NCBI RefSeq assembly: GCF_017161445.1
Contig: NZ_CP071060.1
Span: 2,604,001 to 2,668,000, forward strand
Source: Niveibacterium microcysteis
Lineage (GTDB): Bacteria; Pseudomonadota; Gammaproteobacteria; Burkholderiales; Rhodocyclaceae
Direction: 5' to 3'
Length of the DNA stretch: 64,000 nt
A program made the translations under genes and the position numbers. The notes under the pieces are model-generated. The model was not told the DNA's origin and made no database searches. It was given only the letters and a program-made list of their open reading frames with translations. Below, in pieces: positions 8,089 to 15,487 of this stretch. Each line of letters opens with the position of its first letter. Positions within the stretch are counted from its first letter, which is position 1.

Positions 8089-9129
8089 TCAATCGCGCGC
8101 CGAAAATGCCTTCGAGAAGTGCGGCACCAGGAAGCGGGCCGGAAAGCTTGTGGGCATCGCGTGCGTTGCATCGATCAGTACGAGCTCGTGCGCGATGCCA
8201 TGCGCCTCCAGCGCTTTTGAAAACGCCTTGCTGCCGCTGACGATCCAACCATACTCGTCGTCTTTCCCAACCACGATCTGGATCGACTTCAGCCGCGCCG
8301 CTTGCGCAAGGTAGGCATCGATCTTTTCCTGCGGGGCGCCGAAGCCGCGCTCCCAGTTTGCGACGATGCGCTCATCTTCCGGTGAGCCGTCAAACAGCGG
8401 GATCTCGGCATACGGACGCGGAAGCGCTGGGTTGGGCGAGAAGGCGGCGCCATAGGCACGCTTGATCTCGGTGTTCCAGCTCTCCCAGGCGGCCTTGATC
8501 TGGCCCGGCGCGACCAGACCTGGCGCAAACGCCAGAACCGACTGATACACATCGGGGTGGCGCAAACCAAGGTGGATGGCGCCGAAACCGCCCATCGACG
8601 CCCCGGCAATACCACGTCCGGCAGGCGCCGCAATCGTGCGCAGGTGCGAGTCCGCCCACCCCACCAGCTCTTGCACGATGTGGTCTTCCCAGCGGCCGCT
8701 TGCAGCCGAGTTCACGTAGAAGCTCCCGCGCAGGCTGTTGGTACCGTCGGCCTCGATCACAATGAACGGGGTGGTGCCGGGCTTGCGCATCTCTGCATCC
8801 AGCACGTCCTTGAAGTAGGCCAGAAAGCCCATTCCGCCACCGAAGCCATGCAGGTAGTAGACCACTGGGAAGCGCCGCTCAGCCTCCTCGAAATAGGTGG
8901 GTGGCAGATACACCGAGAAGTAGCGCGTCGGGCCATCCTTCAAGGCGCCGTCATTCACGGCCGGCGATTGCATCTCCTCGAACATCAGCCGGTTGCGTGC
9001 CGCGGCCGTCGCACTGGCATTTGCCGTTGTCGTGGTCGGCGCGCCGGCAGCCTTTGCCTCGGCCTGAAACAAGCTCAGGCCAAGTGCGCACAGCCCGGCG
9101 AGCGTTAGGATAGGGAGCCTTGGTTTCAT
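8089..9129 (-). CDS. Secreted esterase of the putative esterase (esterase D-like) family
   Basis: Alpha/beta-hydrolase of 346 aa with an N-terminal signal peptide (about residues 1-28, hydrophobic then AEAKAAGA). Family features are YYLHGFGGG (oxyanion region), the nucleophile elbow GASMGG, and a late DATHAMP histidine. This resembles the PF00756 group (feruloyl/acetyl esterases, S-formylglutathione hydrolase-like, mycolyltransferase-like). The substrate cannot be given. The gene is convergent with nifA and divergent from the AraC-type regulator at 9186, 56 bases away, which might control it. Confidence 0.8.
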   Translation of the reverse strand: MKPRLPILTLAGLCALGLSLFQAEAKAAGAPTTTTANASATAAARNRLMFEEMQSPAVNDGALKDGPTRYFSVYLPPTYFEEAERRFPVVYYLHGFGGGMGFLAYFKDVLDAEMRKPGTTPFIVIEADGTNSLRGSFYVNSAASGRWEDHIVQELVGWADSHLRTIAAPAGRGIAGASMGGFGAIHLGLRHPDVYQSVLAFAPGLVAPGQIKAAWESWNTEIKRAYGAAFSPNPALPRPYAEIPLFDGSPEDERIVANWERGFGAPQEKIDAYLAQAARLKSIQIVVGKDDEYGWIVSGSKAFSKALEAHGIAHELVLIDATHAMPTSFPARFLVPHFSKAFSARD

Positions 9130-9185
9130 GATGTGTTCCGTGAGTCAGTCATGAAATGGATCGTGCAGGCCGGCAAGGATCGAAA

Positions 9186-10130
9186 ATGAACCTTTCTTGC
9201 GATACCCCGATCACCCGCGACGCGCTCGACGCAATCCGGCGCGTACTGGGCCATGTCGAAGCGCAGCTCACTGCGCCCTTGTCGCTCACCGACCTGGCTG
9301 CGGTGGCGGCCTATTCACCCTTTCACTTTCACCGGCTCTTTGGCGCGTTGGCCGGCGTACCGCTGATGAGCTACGTGCGCAACCGCAAGCTCGACGAAAG
9401 CCTGGTCGATCTGCTCAACGGGAAGGGTTCGGTGCTCGATCTGGCGCTGCGCTACGGTTTCGGCTTTGAACAGAGCTACGCAAGGGCATTTACGCGCCGC
9501 TTCGGCGAAACCCCGGCCCGTTTGCGGCGAAACCCGAAGGCGATTCAGATCGCCGGCCCACTGGTTGTTCGCGAAACGCCGGGGGGCGGCTTGCTTGCCG
9601 ACCCGAGCTTTGTCGTCTGCCCGCAACGGATGTTGATAGGCCGTGCTATCCATCTTGCGCTGAGCGAAGACCTGCAGGATGGACTGGCCAATAGCGCCGG
9701 GCGCGCTTTCATGGAACGCGACGCACCGCGTATCCGGGGCAGCGTTGCCCCGGACGTGTACATCGGCCTCGTCAAACCGGTAAACCCGTTGACCGGCCTT
9801 GCGACCTACGTGCCCGCACTCGAAGTGCGGCCGGACGCACCGATACCGGCAGGCCTTGAGCGCCACCGCATCCCGGCGCGACGCTTCGCGGTATTCCGCT
9901 ACGCAGGCTGGCACCCGCCCGAGGCATTGGATCTTGGGCGCCTGACGCAATTGCTCGACTTCATCTTCCTGCAATGGCTGCCGCAATCGGCATGGCGGCT
10001 CGACGCCACCTTTCACCTCGAATCGATTGATCTTCGCCATTGCGCTGCGGACTTCACCGAGGCCTTGCTCTACATCCCCGCGGCACCACCAGCCCAGGCG
10101 GGGACACCAGCGGATAGCCGCGCGGCGTGA
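9186..10130 (+). CDS. AraC-family transcriptional regulator with GyrI-like effector domain
   Basis: 314 aa. The N-terminal AraC helix-turn-helix pair (about residues 10-110; LTDLAAVAAYSPFHFHRLFGAL and a second helix with GFGFEQSYARAFTRRFG) is followed by a GyrI/SOUL-like small-molecule domain, the same arrangement as Rob/SoxS-GyrI fusions. The start at 9186 is used because AAGGA precedes it. It is divergent from the esterase gene. Unusually, its 3' 800 bases are covered on the other strand by the open frame of the CoA-binding protein gene. Codon use and domain integrity favour this strand as coding. Confidence 0.85.
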   Translation: MNLSCDTPITRDALDAIRRVLGHVEAQLTAPLSLTDLAAVAAYSPFHFHRLFGALAGVPLMSYVRNRKLDESLVDLLNGKGSVLDLALRYGFGFEQSYARAFTRRFGETPARLRRNPKAIQIAGPLVVRETPGGGLLADPSFVVCPQRMLIGRAIHLALSEDLQDGLANSAGRAFMERDAPRIRGSVAPDVYIGLVKPVNPLTGLATYVPALEVRPDAPIPAGLERHRIPARRFAVFRYAGWHPPEALDLGRLTQLLDFIFLQWLPQSAWRLDATFHLESIDLRHCAADFTEALLYIPAAPPAQAGTPADSRAA

Positions 10131-10613
10131 TCGCGCTGGCGCAGCGCAGCGCGGCACACGGCCCTGCAATTCCAGGCAGAACCGGAACACGCGGTGGGCG
10201 ATGTCCACCGGGGGCAGATACATCATCGGGCAGCCACCTTCAACCACGGTTACGCCTGCCGCGCGGCAGCGTTCGACCGCTGCGGGGCTGACACTGCCTT
10301 CACCGAACGATCGGTGCAGCCACACCGCTCGCACGCCGCGCGCAATCGCTTCCTCAACCACCTTCACCGAATCGGCCGGCGCGGTCACGACCATCACGCT
10401 GCCCACCTCGCCCGGCACGCTGGATAGGCTGGGATAGCAAGGCACACCGCCAATCTCGTTCGCCGCCGGATTGACCAGCCACACGGCATGGCCACTGTCT
10501 CGCAGCCGTTTCGCGATCAGCGCACCGGGCCCGCTCGCGCTGCGCGAGACGCCCGCCACTGCGACATGGTGGCTCGCGAGAAACGTGGCGATCTCAGCGG
10601 GTATTCGGCTCAT
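9315..10613 (-). CDS. CoA-binding domain protein (YccU-like) with long antisense-overlapping extension
   Basis: Residues 1-154 are a complete CoA-binding/Rossmann protein of the YccU type (AVAGVSRSASGPGALIAKRL, AVWLHRSFG, GGCPMMYLPPVDIAHRVFRF). The family normally ends just there, near base 10151. In this sequence no stop follows in frame, and the frame continues for about 278 more low-complexity, Arg-rich residues antisense to the AraC gene. Other frames reach stops at 10070-10072 and 10054-10056. A small frameshift or loss of the native stop is therefore likely, or the tail is genuinely translated. The start is ATG 10613 behind GGAGG; a GTG lies one codon upstream. Confidence 0.6.
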   Translation of the reverse strand: MSRIPAEIATFLASHHVAVAGVSRSASGPGALIAKRLRDSGHAVWLVNPAANEIGGVPCYPSLSSVPGEVGSVMVVTAPADSVKVVEEAIARGVRAVWLHRSFGEGSVSPAAVERCRAAGVTVVEGGCPMMYLPPVDIAHRVFRFCLELQGRVPRCAAPARSRRAAIRWCPRLGWWCRGDVEQGLGEVRSAMAKINRFEVKGGVEPPCRLRQPLQEDEVEQLRQAPKIQCLGRVPACVAEYREASRRDAVALKACRYRCVRPHFECGHVGRKAGQRVYRFDEADVHVRGNAAPDTRCVAFHESAPGAIGQSILQVFAQRKMDSTAYQHPLRADDKARVGKQAAPRRFANNQWAGDLNRLRVSPQTGRGFAEAARKCPCVALFKAETVAQRQIEHRTLPVEQIDQAFVELAVAHVAHQRYAGQRAKEPVKVKG

Positions 10614-10780
10614 CACAATTCCTCCGCTCCCACAGGCTGGCCTTGAGTATCCAGGCGCGACCCGTCTGCCTTTTTGCGCTGGCTCAGCGTCGCGTGGGCC
10701 AACGCGTGACGTTTTTTTCCTATAGCAGCCCTGCCCCCCGGTGGCCCAATTCCATCAACACCACAGCAACGAAGCACGCG

Positions 10781-11860
10781 ATGAATCGACGCGACTTTCT
10801 CGGCGCCAGCCTGTCGCTAGGCGCGCTCAGGGCCATCCCGGCCGGCAGCTCCTACGGCCTCCCCGTCGGCATGCCAGCCGCACCGGGCGGCTGGGTGGAT
10901 CAAGCGCATGCAATCATCAACGACGCCGCACGCGCACCCAGCAGCCACAATTCGCAACCCTGGCAGATCGGATTGCACGACCGTGAGCACTGGCGCCTGA
11001 GCCGGGCGCCCGGCCGCGATCTGCCGGTCGTCGATCCGGATGGGCGCGAATGCTCGCAAAGCCTTGGCGCATTCCTCGTCGGGCTTGAAGTCGCTGCCGC
11101 CGCGCGTGGCCTGCGGCTCGAGCAAGATGAGTGCGCGGGTGCCGCGGGAGCCCTGCCACTGCGCTTCAACCCGCGTTCGGTCGACACCACCTGGCTGCCG
11201 GCGCTTCGCCGACGCCGCACCTTGCGCAAGGCACTGGCGCCGCTGGCCGGTTGTGAGGCAGCGCTCGCCGCCTGCCTCGTCGCCGCACCCTCCGCGCGCT
11301 TCTTCGCCCACGGCACCCCGGCGGTACGGGCGATCGCAGACGCCACGCTGGAAGCGACCGCTGCGCAGTGCAAGGAAGACGCCGTCTGGCACGAGCTGGC
11401 GCGCTGGATTCGCTGGCGGGAAGGCGAGATCGCCGAGAACCCGACCGGCGTGACCCCCGCCACCATGGAGTTGCCATGGCTTGCGCAGCGTTGGGTGGCT
11501 GCGACGTACTCGCGTGATGACGTGCTCACGCCGGCATTTCGCGCCCGCTCGCTGGAACTGGCGGCCCGCCAAGTGCAGGAAGGCGCCGGTTGGCTCGTCT
11601 TCACGACGGAACATGACACCCCTGCGGACTGGCGCCACTCAGGCGCCGAGCTGATGCGCCTTTGGCTGCGCGCGGTACCCGCAGCGATCGCGCTGCACCC
11701 GATGTCACAGGCGCTCGAAGTCTTGCCACAGCGCCGCTCGATCGCAGCCGCGTTGGGGCTCAAACACATTCAACTGCTGGTGCGCGTGGGCACACGCCCC
11801 TACCCGCCTGACACCCCCAGCCCGCGCCTTGCTGCGCAGCGGATTTCTGCATTGCTCTGA
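10781..11860 (+). CDS. Nitroreductase-family protein with twin-arginine-type leader
   Basis: 359 aa. MNRRDFLGASLSLGALRA is a twin-arginine signal-like start, suggesting export of a folded, probably flavin-bound protein. The body resembles the Acg/Rv3131-like nitroreductase fold: APSSHNSQPWQI near residue 50 is the hallmark FMN-contact loop, and LRRRRTLRKAL appears in the middle. The frame extends upstream, but the ATG at 10781 is chosen for the leader. The DUF3313-like lipoprotein gene follows after 10 bases, so the two are probably one operon. The physiological substrate is unknown. Confidence 0.75.
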   Translation: MNRRDFLGASLSLGALRAIPAGSSYGLPVGMPAAPGGWVDQAHAIINDAARAPSSHNSQPWQIGLHDREHWRLSRAPGRDLPVVDPDGRECSQSLGAFLVGLEVAAAARGLRLEQDECAGAAGALPLRFNPRSVDTTWLPALRRRRTLRKALAPLAGCEAALAACLVAAPSARFFAHGTPAVRAIADATLEATAAQCKEDAVWHELARWIRWREGEIAENPTGVTPATMELPWLAQRWVAATYSRDDVLTPAFRARSLELAARQVQEGAGWLVFTTEHDTPADWRHSGAELMRLWLRAVPAAIALHPMSQALEVLPQRRSIAAALGLKHIQLLVRVGTRPYPPDTPSPRLAAQRISALL

Positions 11861-11870
11861 GGAACTCATC

Positions 11871-12473
11871 ATGAAACACCAAGCCTTCGTCGCCCTCGCT
11901 ATGGGCCTTTCGATCAGTACCCTGTCGGCCTGCGCCGTGCTTCACGAGCGTCCGGGCGAAGCAAACCCAACGCAAGCATGGGCGGTGGTGCAAAAGACCG
12001 CCAGCGTGGAAGTCCTGGTACGCCAATCCGCCTCGCCCGCCACGCTCGAAGCGCCTCGCCTGGGCGCGGTGCGAATCACGGGCAGCGTCGCGCCGGACGA
12101 CGCGGCAGAGGTCGACGAAATCGGCAACGCGCTCGCTGCGTCGCTTCGTGCATCGCTCAAGCCTCCGCGCGACGGCGCGCCAACCCTGAATGTCACGCTC
12201 AGCGAACTGACGCCTGTCAGCCCGGCGCTGAACATTGCCTCGGCCTTGCTGGTTTTCTATCCGCTCGATAGCGGCGGCGCCACGGTGGAAGCTGAACTGG
12301 TTGATAGCGCCGGCGAGCGCATCGCGCTGTGGCGGGAGCGCCTGACCGGCGGCCTTGGCCTGACGGGCAGCCTCTCTCGCTGGGTCAAAGTGAAAAACGC
12401 GTTGATCGCCTGGGGCGAGGTCTGCGTGACTCAGCCGCCGTGGATGCCGCCAGTCAAATCCGCCGCGTTGTAG
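11871..12473 (+). CDS. DUF3313-like lipoprotein
   Basis: 200 aa with a lipoprotein signal: hydrophobic stretch then LSAC, so lipidation at Cys 21 or nearby is expected. The remainder is a beta-rich domain resembling the DUF3313 group (conserved alternating hydrophobics, TLNVTLSELTPVSPALN). GAGGA precedes the ATG. The upstream neighbour, 10 bases away, is the exported nitroreductase-like gene, so both may act in the envelope. The 3' end overlaps the convergent AraC gene by 43 bases. No specific function can be assigned. Confidence 0.7.
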   Translation: MKHQAFVALAMGLSISTLSACAVLHERPGEANPTQAWAVVQKTASVEVLVRQSASPATLEAPRLGAVRITGSVAPDDAAEVDEIGNALAASLRASLKPPRDGAPTLNVTLSELTPVSPALNIASALLVFYPLDSGGATVEAELVDSAGERIALWRERLTGGLGLTGSLSRWVKVKNALIAWGEVCVTQPPWMPPVKSAAL

Positions 12474-13363
12474 AGACTCAGCAGCTGGGGGCGATCGACG
12501 GCGAGGCGCCGGAACTGCGCCGGGGTGGAGCCGGTCAGCTGGCGGAAATCGGCAATGAAATGTGACTGGTCGAAGAAGCCCGCCTGCGCGGCAAGGTCGG
12601 CGTCGTTCGCAGCGTCGATCATCGCCAGGCTGCGATAGAGGCGCTGCACACGTGCCAGCCCCTTGGGCGGCAGGCCAAACGCGGCCCAGGTCCGCCGCTC
12701 GAGCGTGGCTTTACTGATGCCCAGCTGACTCGCCAGTTGCGCGACCGGCGTCGAGTCGATCAGGCCCATCACGCGCAGGCATTGGCCTGGCGACCAGAGC
12801 AGGCGGTCTTCCCAGCGTCCGATCGCGGCTGCGATCCAGGCGAGCACTGTCGCCAGCCCGCGATCCGCCTGCTTGCCCAGGGCCTCTGCGCTCAGGTGCG
12901 GCCATAGCCGGCTCAAGGGCTGAACGCGGGAAGCGAGCGCCTCGGCAGAGGTGCCCAGCACGGCCGGTGCCGCGCCGCCGGCCAGCTTCACCAGCCAGCC
13001 CCGCGCCAGCTCACTCCCGCAACGCACCACGCCGGCACGTCGCGTTGGCCCCCAGCACACCGGCGCAGCCACCATACACGCATCGCCGATCCCGTCGACC
13101 CGCACTTCACCGTCGACCACGAATAGCAGATTCACCCGCGCCCCAGCGAAAACCGGCATCGGCTCATCAGGCGCAATCTCGACCCAACTCACACGTTCGA
13201 GCCAGTTGGAAAACTCCGGCGGTATCGGGATGTCAATCAGTTGCATCGCATTCAGCGCGGGTCTTAGGGCAGCCGGCATGCCGATTTTGCGCCAGCGCGC
13301 CGCGGGCGTCCTGATCTGCATCGCCCGAAGTGCGAACGGGCAAACCACCTCAGCAACGGACAC
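12431..13363 (-). CDS. AraC-family transcriptional regulator
   Basis: 310 aa as drawn. A cupin-like N-terminal sensor half (PPEFSNWLERVSWVEIAPDEP onward) precedes a C-terminal AraC domain: the helix-turn-helix LASQLGISKATLERRTWAAF and the second segment AAQAGFFDQSHFIADFRQLTGSTPAQFRR are clear. The start is uncertain: GTG at 13363 gives the longest form, while ATGs at 13321, 13279 and 13246 are possible and none has a good ribosome site. It overlaps the DUF3313 lipoprotein gene tail to tail by 43 bases. The ligand is unknown. Confidence 0.8.
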   Translation of the reverse strand: MSVAEVVCPFALRAMQIRTPAARWRKIGMPAALRPALNAMQLIDIPIPPEFSNWLERVSWVEIAPDEPMPVFAGARVNLLFVVDGEVRVDGIGDACMVAAPVCWGPTRRAGVVRCGSELARGWLVKLAGGAAPAVLGTSAEALASRVQPLSRLWPHLSAEALGKQADRGLATVLAWIAAAIGRWEDRLLWSPGQCLRVMGLIDSTPVAQLASQLGISKATLERRTWAAFGLPPKGLARVQRLYRSLAMIDAANDADLAAQAGFFDQSHFIADFRQLTGSTPAQFRRLAVDRPQLLSLYNAADLTGGIHGG

Positions 13364-13522
13364 GGCAGATCAAATTGGCTAATCGAGCCCAGCGCGACGG
13401 CTGTATGGCGCAAATCGAAGGGTGCGCACCCTCGCCAAATCGCCCTTCGTGATTGGAATTCACGCGCGGAAGCCGCGAGTAACGGACTCCATCAAGGCAG
13501 TAAAGGCGGCGCGGCGTTGCAC

Positions 13523-13891
13523 TCAGGCCATCGAATGCAGTCCGATCATGTTGCCGTCCGGATCGCAAACCAGGGCGACGAAGCCGTACTGCCCGATCGA
13601 GAACTTCTCCTTGAAAACCTTGCCGCCAAGCGCCACGGCTCGGCCGGCCTCCACCGCGCAGTCCGCACAGGTGAAATACACCAACGTGCTGTTACCAGCA
13701 GACACGCAGCCGTCCATTCTGACGAGCGCGCCGGAGGCACCGGGGCCGTCTGTCATCGGAAAGACCCACATCTCCATGCCGGGGCTGTCAAGCGCTTGCA
13801 GGCTGACGCCGAACACGCCTTCGTAGAAACCCTTCGCTCGCGGCATGTCCTGCACATAGATCTCGAACCAGCCAACAGGGTTTCTTTGCAT
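13523..13891 (-). CDS. VOC-superfamily (glyoxalase/bleomycin-resistance-like) protein
   Basis: 122-aa single VOC module: VGWFEIYVQDMPRAKGFYEGVFG at the start and FVALVCDPDGNMIGLHS at the end are typical of the paired beta-alpha-beta-beta-beta fold. ATG 13891 follows AGGAGG at good spacing. Such proteins are metal-dependent enzymes or ligand-binding proteins, and the substrate cannot be predicted. The gene is monocistronic, between the AraC gene and trmA. Confidence 0.85.
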   Translation of the reverse strand: MQRNPVGWFEIYVQDMPRAKGFYEGVFGVSLQALDSPGMEMWVFPMTDGPGASGALVRMDGCVSAGNSTLVYFTCADCAVEAGRAVALGGKVFKEKFSIGQYGFVALVCDPDGNMIGLHSMA

Positions 13892-14242
13892 GACGCCTCC
13901 TTGATCCGCGTGTTGGCCGAGCCAGCGCCCGGCAGACTCCAAGAATCGTTCACGGATGGCAGCATTTCAAGCTGAAGCAAATTGCAGAATACCGCCCCGT
14001 GGTTGCATACGCCCGCCGCATCGCGAACGCCCGAGACAGCCAATCAAGCAACACAAAACAACAGGCGCCACTTCCCAACGTGTATCCCCAGCGCGGGCGG
14101 ACGCCTCTCGGCTTCGATCTACATGGGGCGCTCTGCACACGACGAGCCGTGCCTCGACAGCGCACAAGCAACGGCTTACCCGCCGCGGGCCTTAACACGG
14201 TATCGTTGCGCCCTTCGTTCCACCCCGGTTTCAAGCATCGCC
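13892..14242. other. Intergenic stretch between VOC gene and trmA
   Basis: About 350 bases without a supported gene. Short open frames exist on both strands but lack ribosome sites or family features. It should hold the divergent promoters of the VOC gene and trmA. I see no convincing promoter hexamers, repeats or RNA structure. Confidence 0.5.
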
Positions 14243-15334
14243 ATGTCTCAGACCCGCCTCAGCCCCGATCACTACGCCACCCAGCTTGCCCCCAAGGTCG
14301 AGCAGTTCAAACACGATTTCGCCGCCTTCGGCCTGCCCGCGCCCGCGGTGTTTGAATCCGCTCCGCAGCACTACCGCATGAGGGCCGAGTTCCGCATGTG
14401 GCACCACGGCGAGCGGGTGGACTACGCGATGTGGGAAGCGGACAACCCGAAGCAGCCTGTGCTGCTGCAAGACTTCCCGACCGCGTCGGCGGCCATCTGC
14501 GAGGCCATGCCGGTTTTGCGCGACGCGGTGATCGCCTCGCCGGAGCTCAAGCGCAAGCTCTTCCAGGTGAACTTCCTGTCGACGCTCAGCGGCGAAATGC
14601 TGATCACGCTGATCTACCACCGCAGGCTTGACGAAGCCTGGGAAGCCGCCGCGCGCGAACTCGCAGCCAAGATGCAGGTCATGCTGATCGGGCGCAGCCA
14701 CAAACAGAAGATCGTGCTGGAACGCGACTGGGTGCTGGAGGCATTTGAAGTAGACGGCCGCCCGCTGCGCTACCAGCAGATCGAGGGCAGCTTTAGCCAA
14801 CCGAATGGCGGTATGAACCGCCAAATGCTCGGCTGGGCGTGTCAGCAGGCCAAAGGCCTGGGTGGCGATCTGCTGGAACTGTATTGCGGCAACGGCAATT
14901 TCACGGTCGCGCTGGCGCCTCACTTCGAGCGAGTGCTGGCAACCGAAGTGAGCAAGTCCTCGGTGCGTGCGGCGGCCTACAACCTGGAAGCCAACGGCGT
15001 AACGAACGTGGCCTTTGCGCGCCTCTCCAGCGATGAAATGAGCGATGCGCTGGCACGTGTGCGTCCTTTCCGGCGACTGAAGGACATTGACCTCGACAGC
15101 TACCACTTCAGTACGCTGTTCGTCGATCCGCCGCGCAGCGGGCTCGATGACACCACGTTGAAGATGGCGGCCGGCTTCGACCGCATCCTCTATATCTCGT
15201 GCAACCCGCAAACCCTGCGCGACAACGTAGAGGCCCTGCAAGCAACACATCGCATCGATGCCGCCGCGGTGTTTGACCAGTTCCCCTACACCCATCATCT
15301 CGAGTGCGGGCTGCTGCTCAGCCGCAAGGCTTGA
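14243..15334 (+). CDS. trmA: TrmA, tRNA (uracil-54-C5)-methyltransferase
   Basis: SAM-dependent enzyme making ribothymidine at position 54 of tRNA (363 aa). The RNA-binding N-terminal half includes RAEFRMWHHGERVDYAMW. The methyltransferase half has the SAM site DLLELYCGNGNFTVAL, the FVDPPRSGLD motif and YISCNPQTL, whose cysteine is the catalytic nucleophile. The frame is open upstream for over 250 bases, but MSQTRLSPDHYATQL is the family start. The length fits E. coli TrmA. This is a housekeeping gene sitting between nifLA and nifB. Confidence 0.95.
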   Translation: MSQTRLSPDHYATQLAPKVEQFKHDFAAFGLPAPAVFESAPQHYRMRAEFRMWHHGERVDYAMWEADNPKQPVLLQDFPTASAAICEAMPVLRDAVIASPELKRKLFQVNFLSTLSGEMLITLIYHRRLDEAWEAAARELAAKMQVMLIGRSHKQKIVLERDWVLEAFEVDGRPLRYQQIEGSFSQPNGGMNRQMLGWACQQAKGLGGDLLELYCGNGNFTVALAPHFERVLATEVSKSSVRAAAYNLEANGVTNVAFARLSSDEMSDALARVRPFRRLKDIDLDSYHFSTLFVDPPRSGLDDTTLKMAAGFDRILYISCNPQTLRDNVEALQATHRIDAAAVFDQFPYTHHLECGLLLSRKA

Positions 15335-15347
15335 CGCCTGCCGCGCC

Positions 15348-15363
15348 TGTGCTGTTTCGTACA
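15348..15363. promoter_or_regulatory. NifA upstream activator sequence 1 of nifB
   Basis: TGT-N10-ACA, immediately after trmA, centred about 110 bases before the expected nifB start. Its partner site lies 24 bases downstream, about two helical turns, so both face a similar side of the DNA. Confidence 0.8.
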
Positions 15364-15371
15364 TAGCACTG

Positions 15372-15387
15372 TGTAGGCTAAACGACA
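15372..15387. promoter_or_regulatory. NifA upstream activator sequence 2 of nifB
   Basis: Second TGT-N10-ACA, 52 bases before the -24 element of the nifB promoter. Tandem sites at this distance from a sigma54 promoter are characteristic of strongly NifA-dependent nif promoters. Confidence 0.8.
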
Positions 15388-15439
15388 GAACGCGGCGCCC
15401 GCCCCACCAACGGCTAGGCGCCGCGGTGCAGGCGCGCAT

Positions 15440-15455
15440 CGGCATGGCAATTGCT
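15440..15455 (+). promoter_or_regulatory. Sigma54 (-24/-12) promoter of nifB-fdx-draG
   Basis: CGGCATGGCAATTGCT matches the RpoN consensus with GGCA at -24 and TTGC at -12 in exact register. Transcription should begin near 15466, about 21 bases upstream of nifB. With the two NifA sites it forms a complete nif promoter. Confidence 0.85.
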
Positions 15456-15487
15456 GAACCGGGGACAAACATCCTCGGGAGCGCCCC

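Noticed and set aside
6530..8248. 572-codon frame antisense to nifA
   Set aside because: NifA has complete conserved domains on the plus strand; the antisense frame is Arg/His-rich with no recognisable fold, a GC-rich shadow.
13419..13432. Palindrome AGGGTGCGCACCCT as an operator
   Set aside because: Short GC-rich palindromes occur by chance here, and it is not placed near a recognisable promoter.
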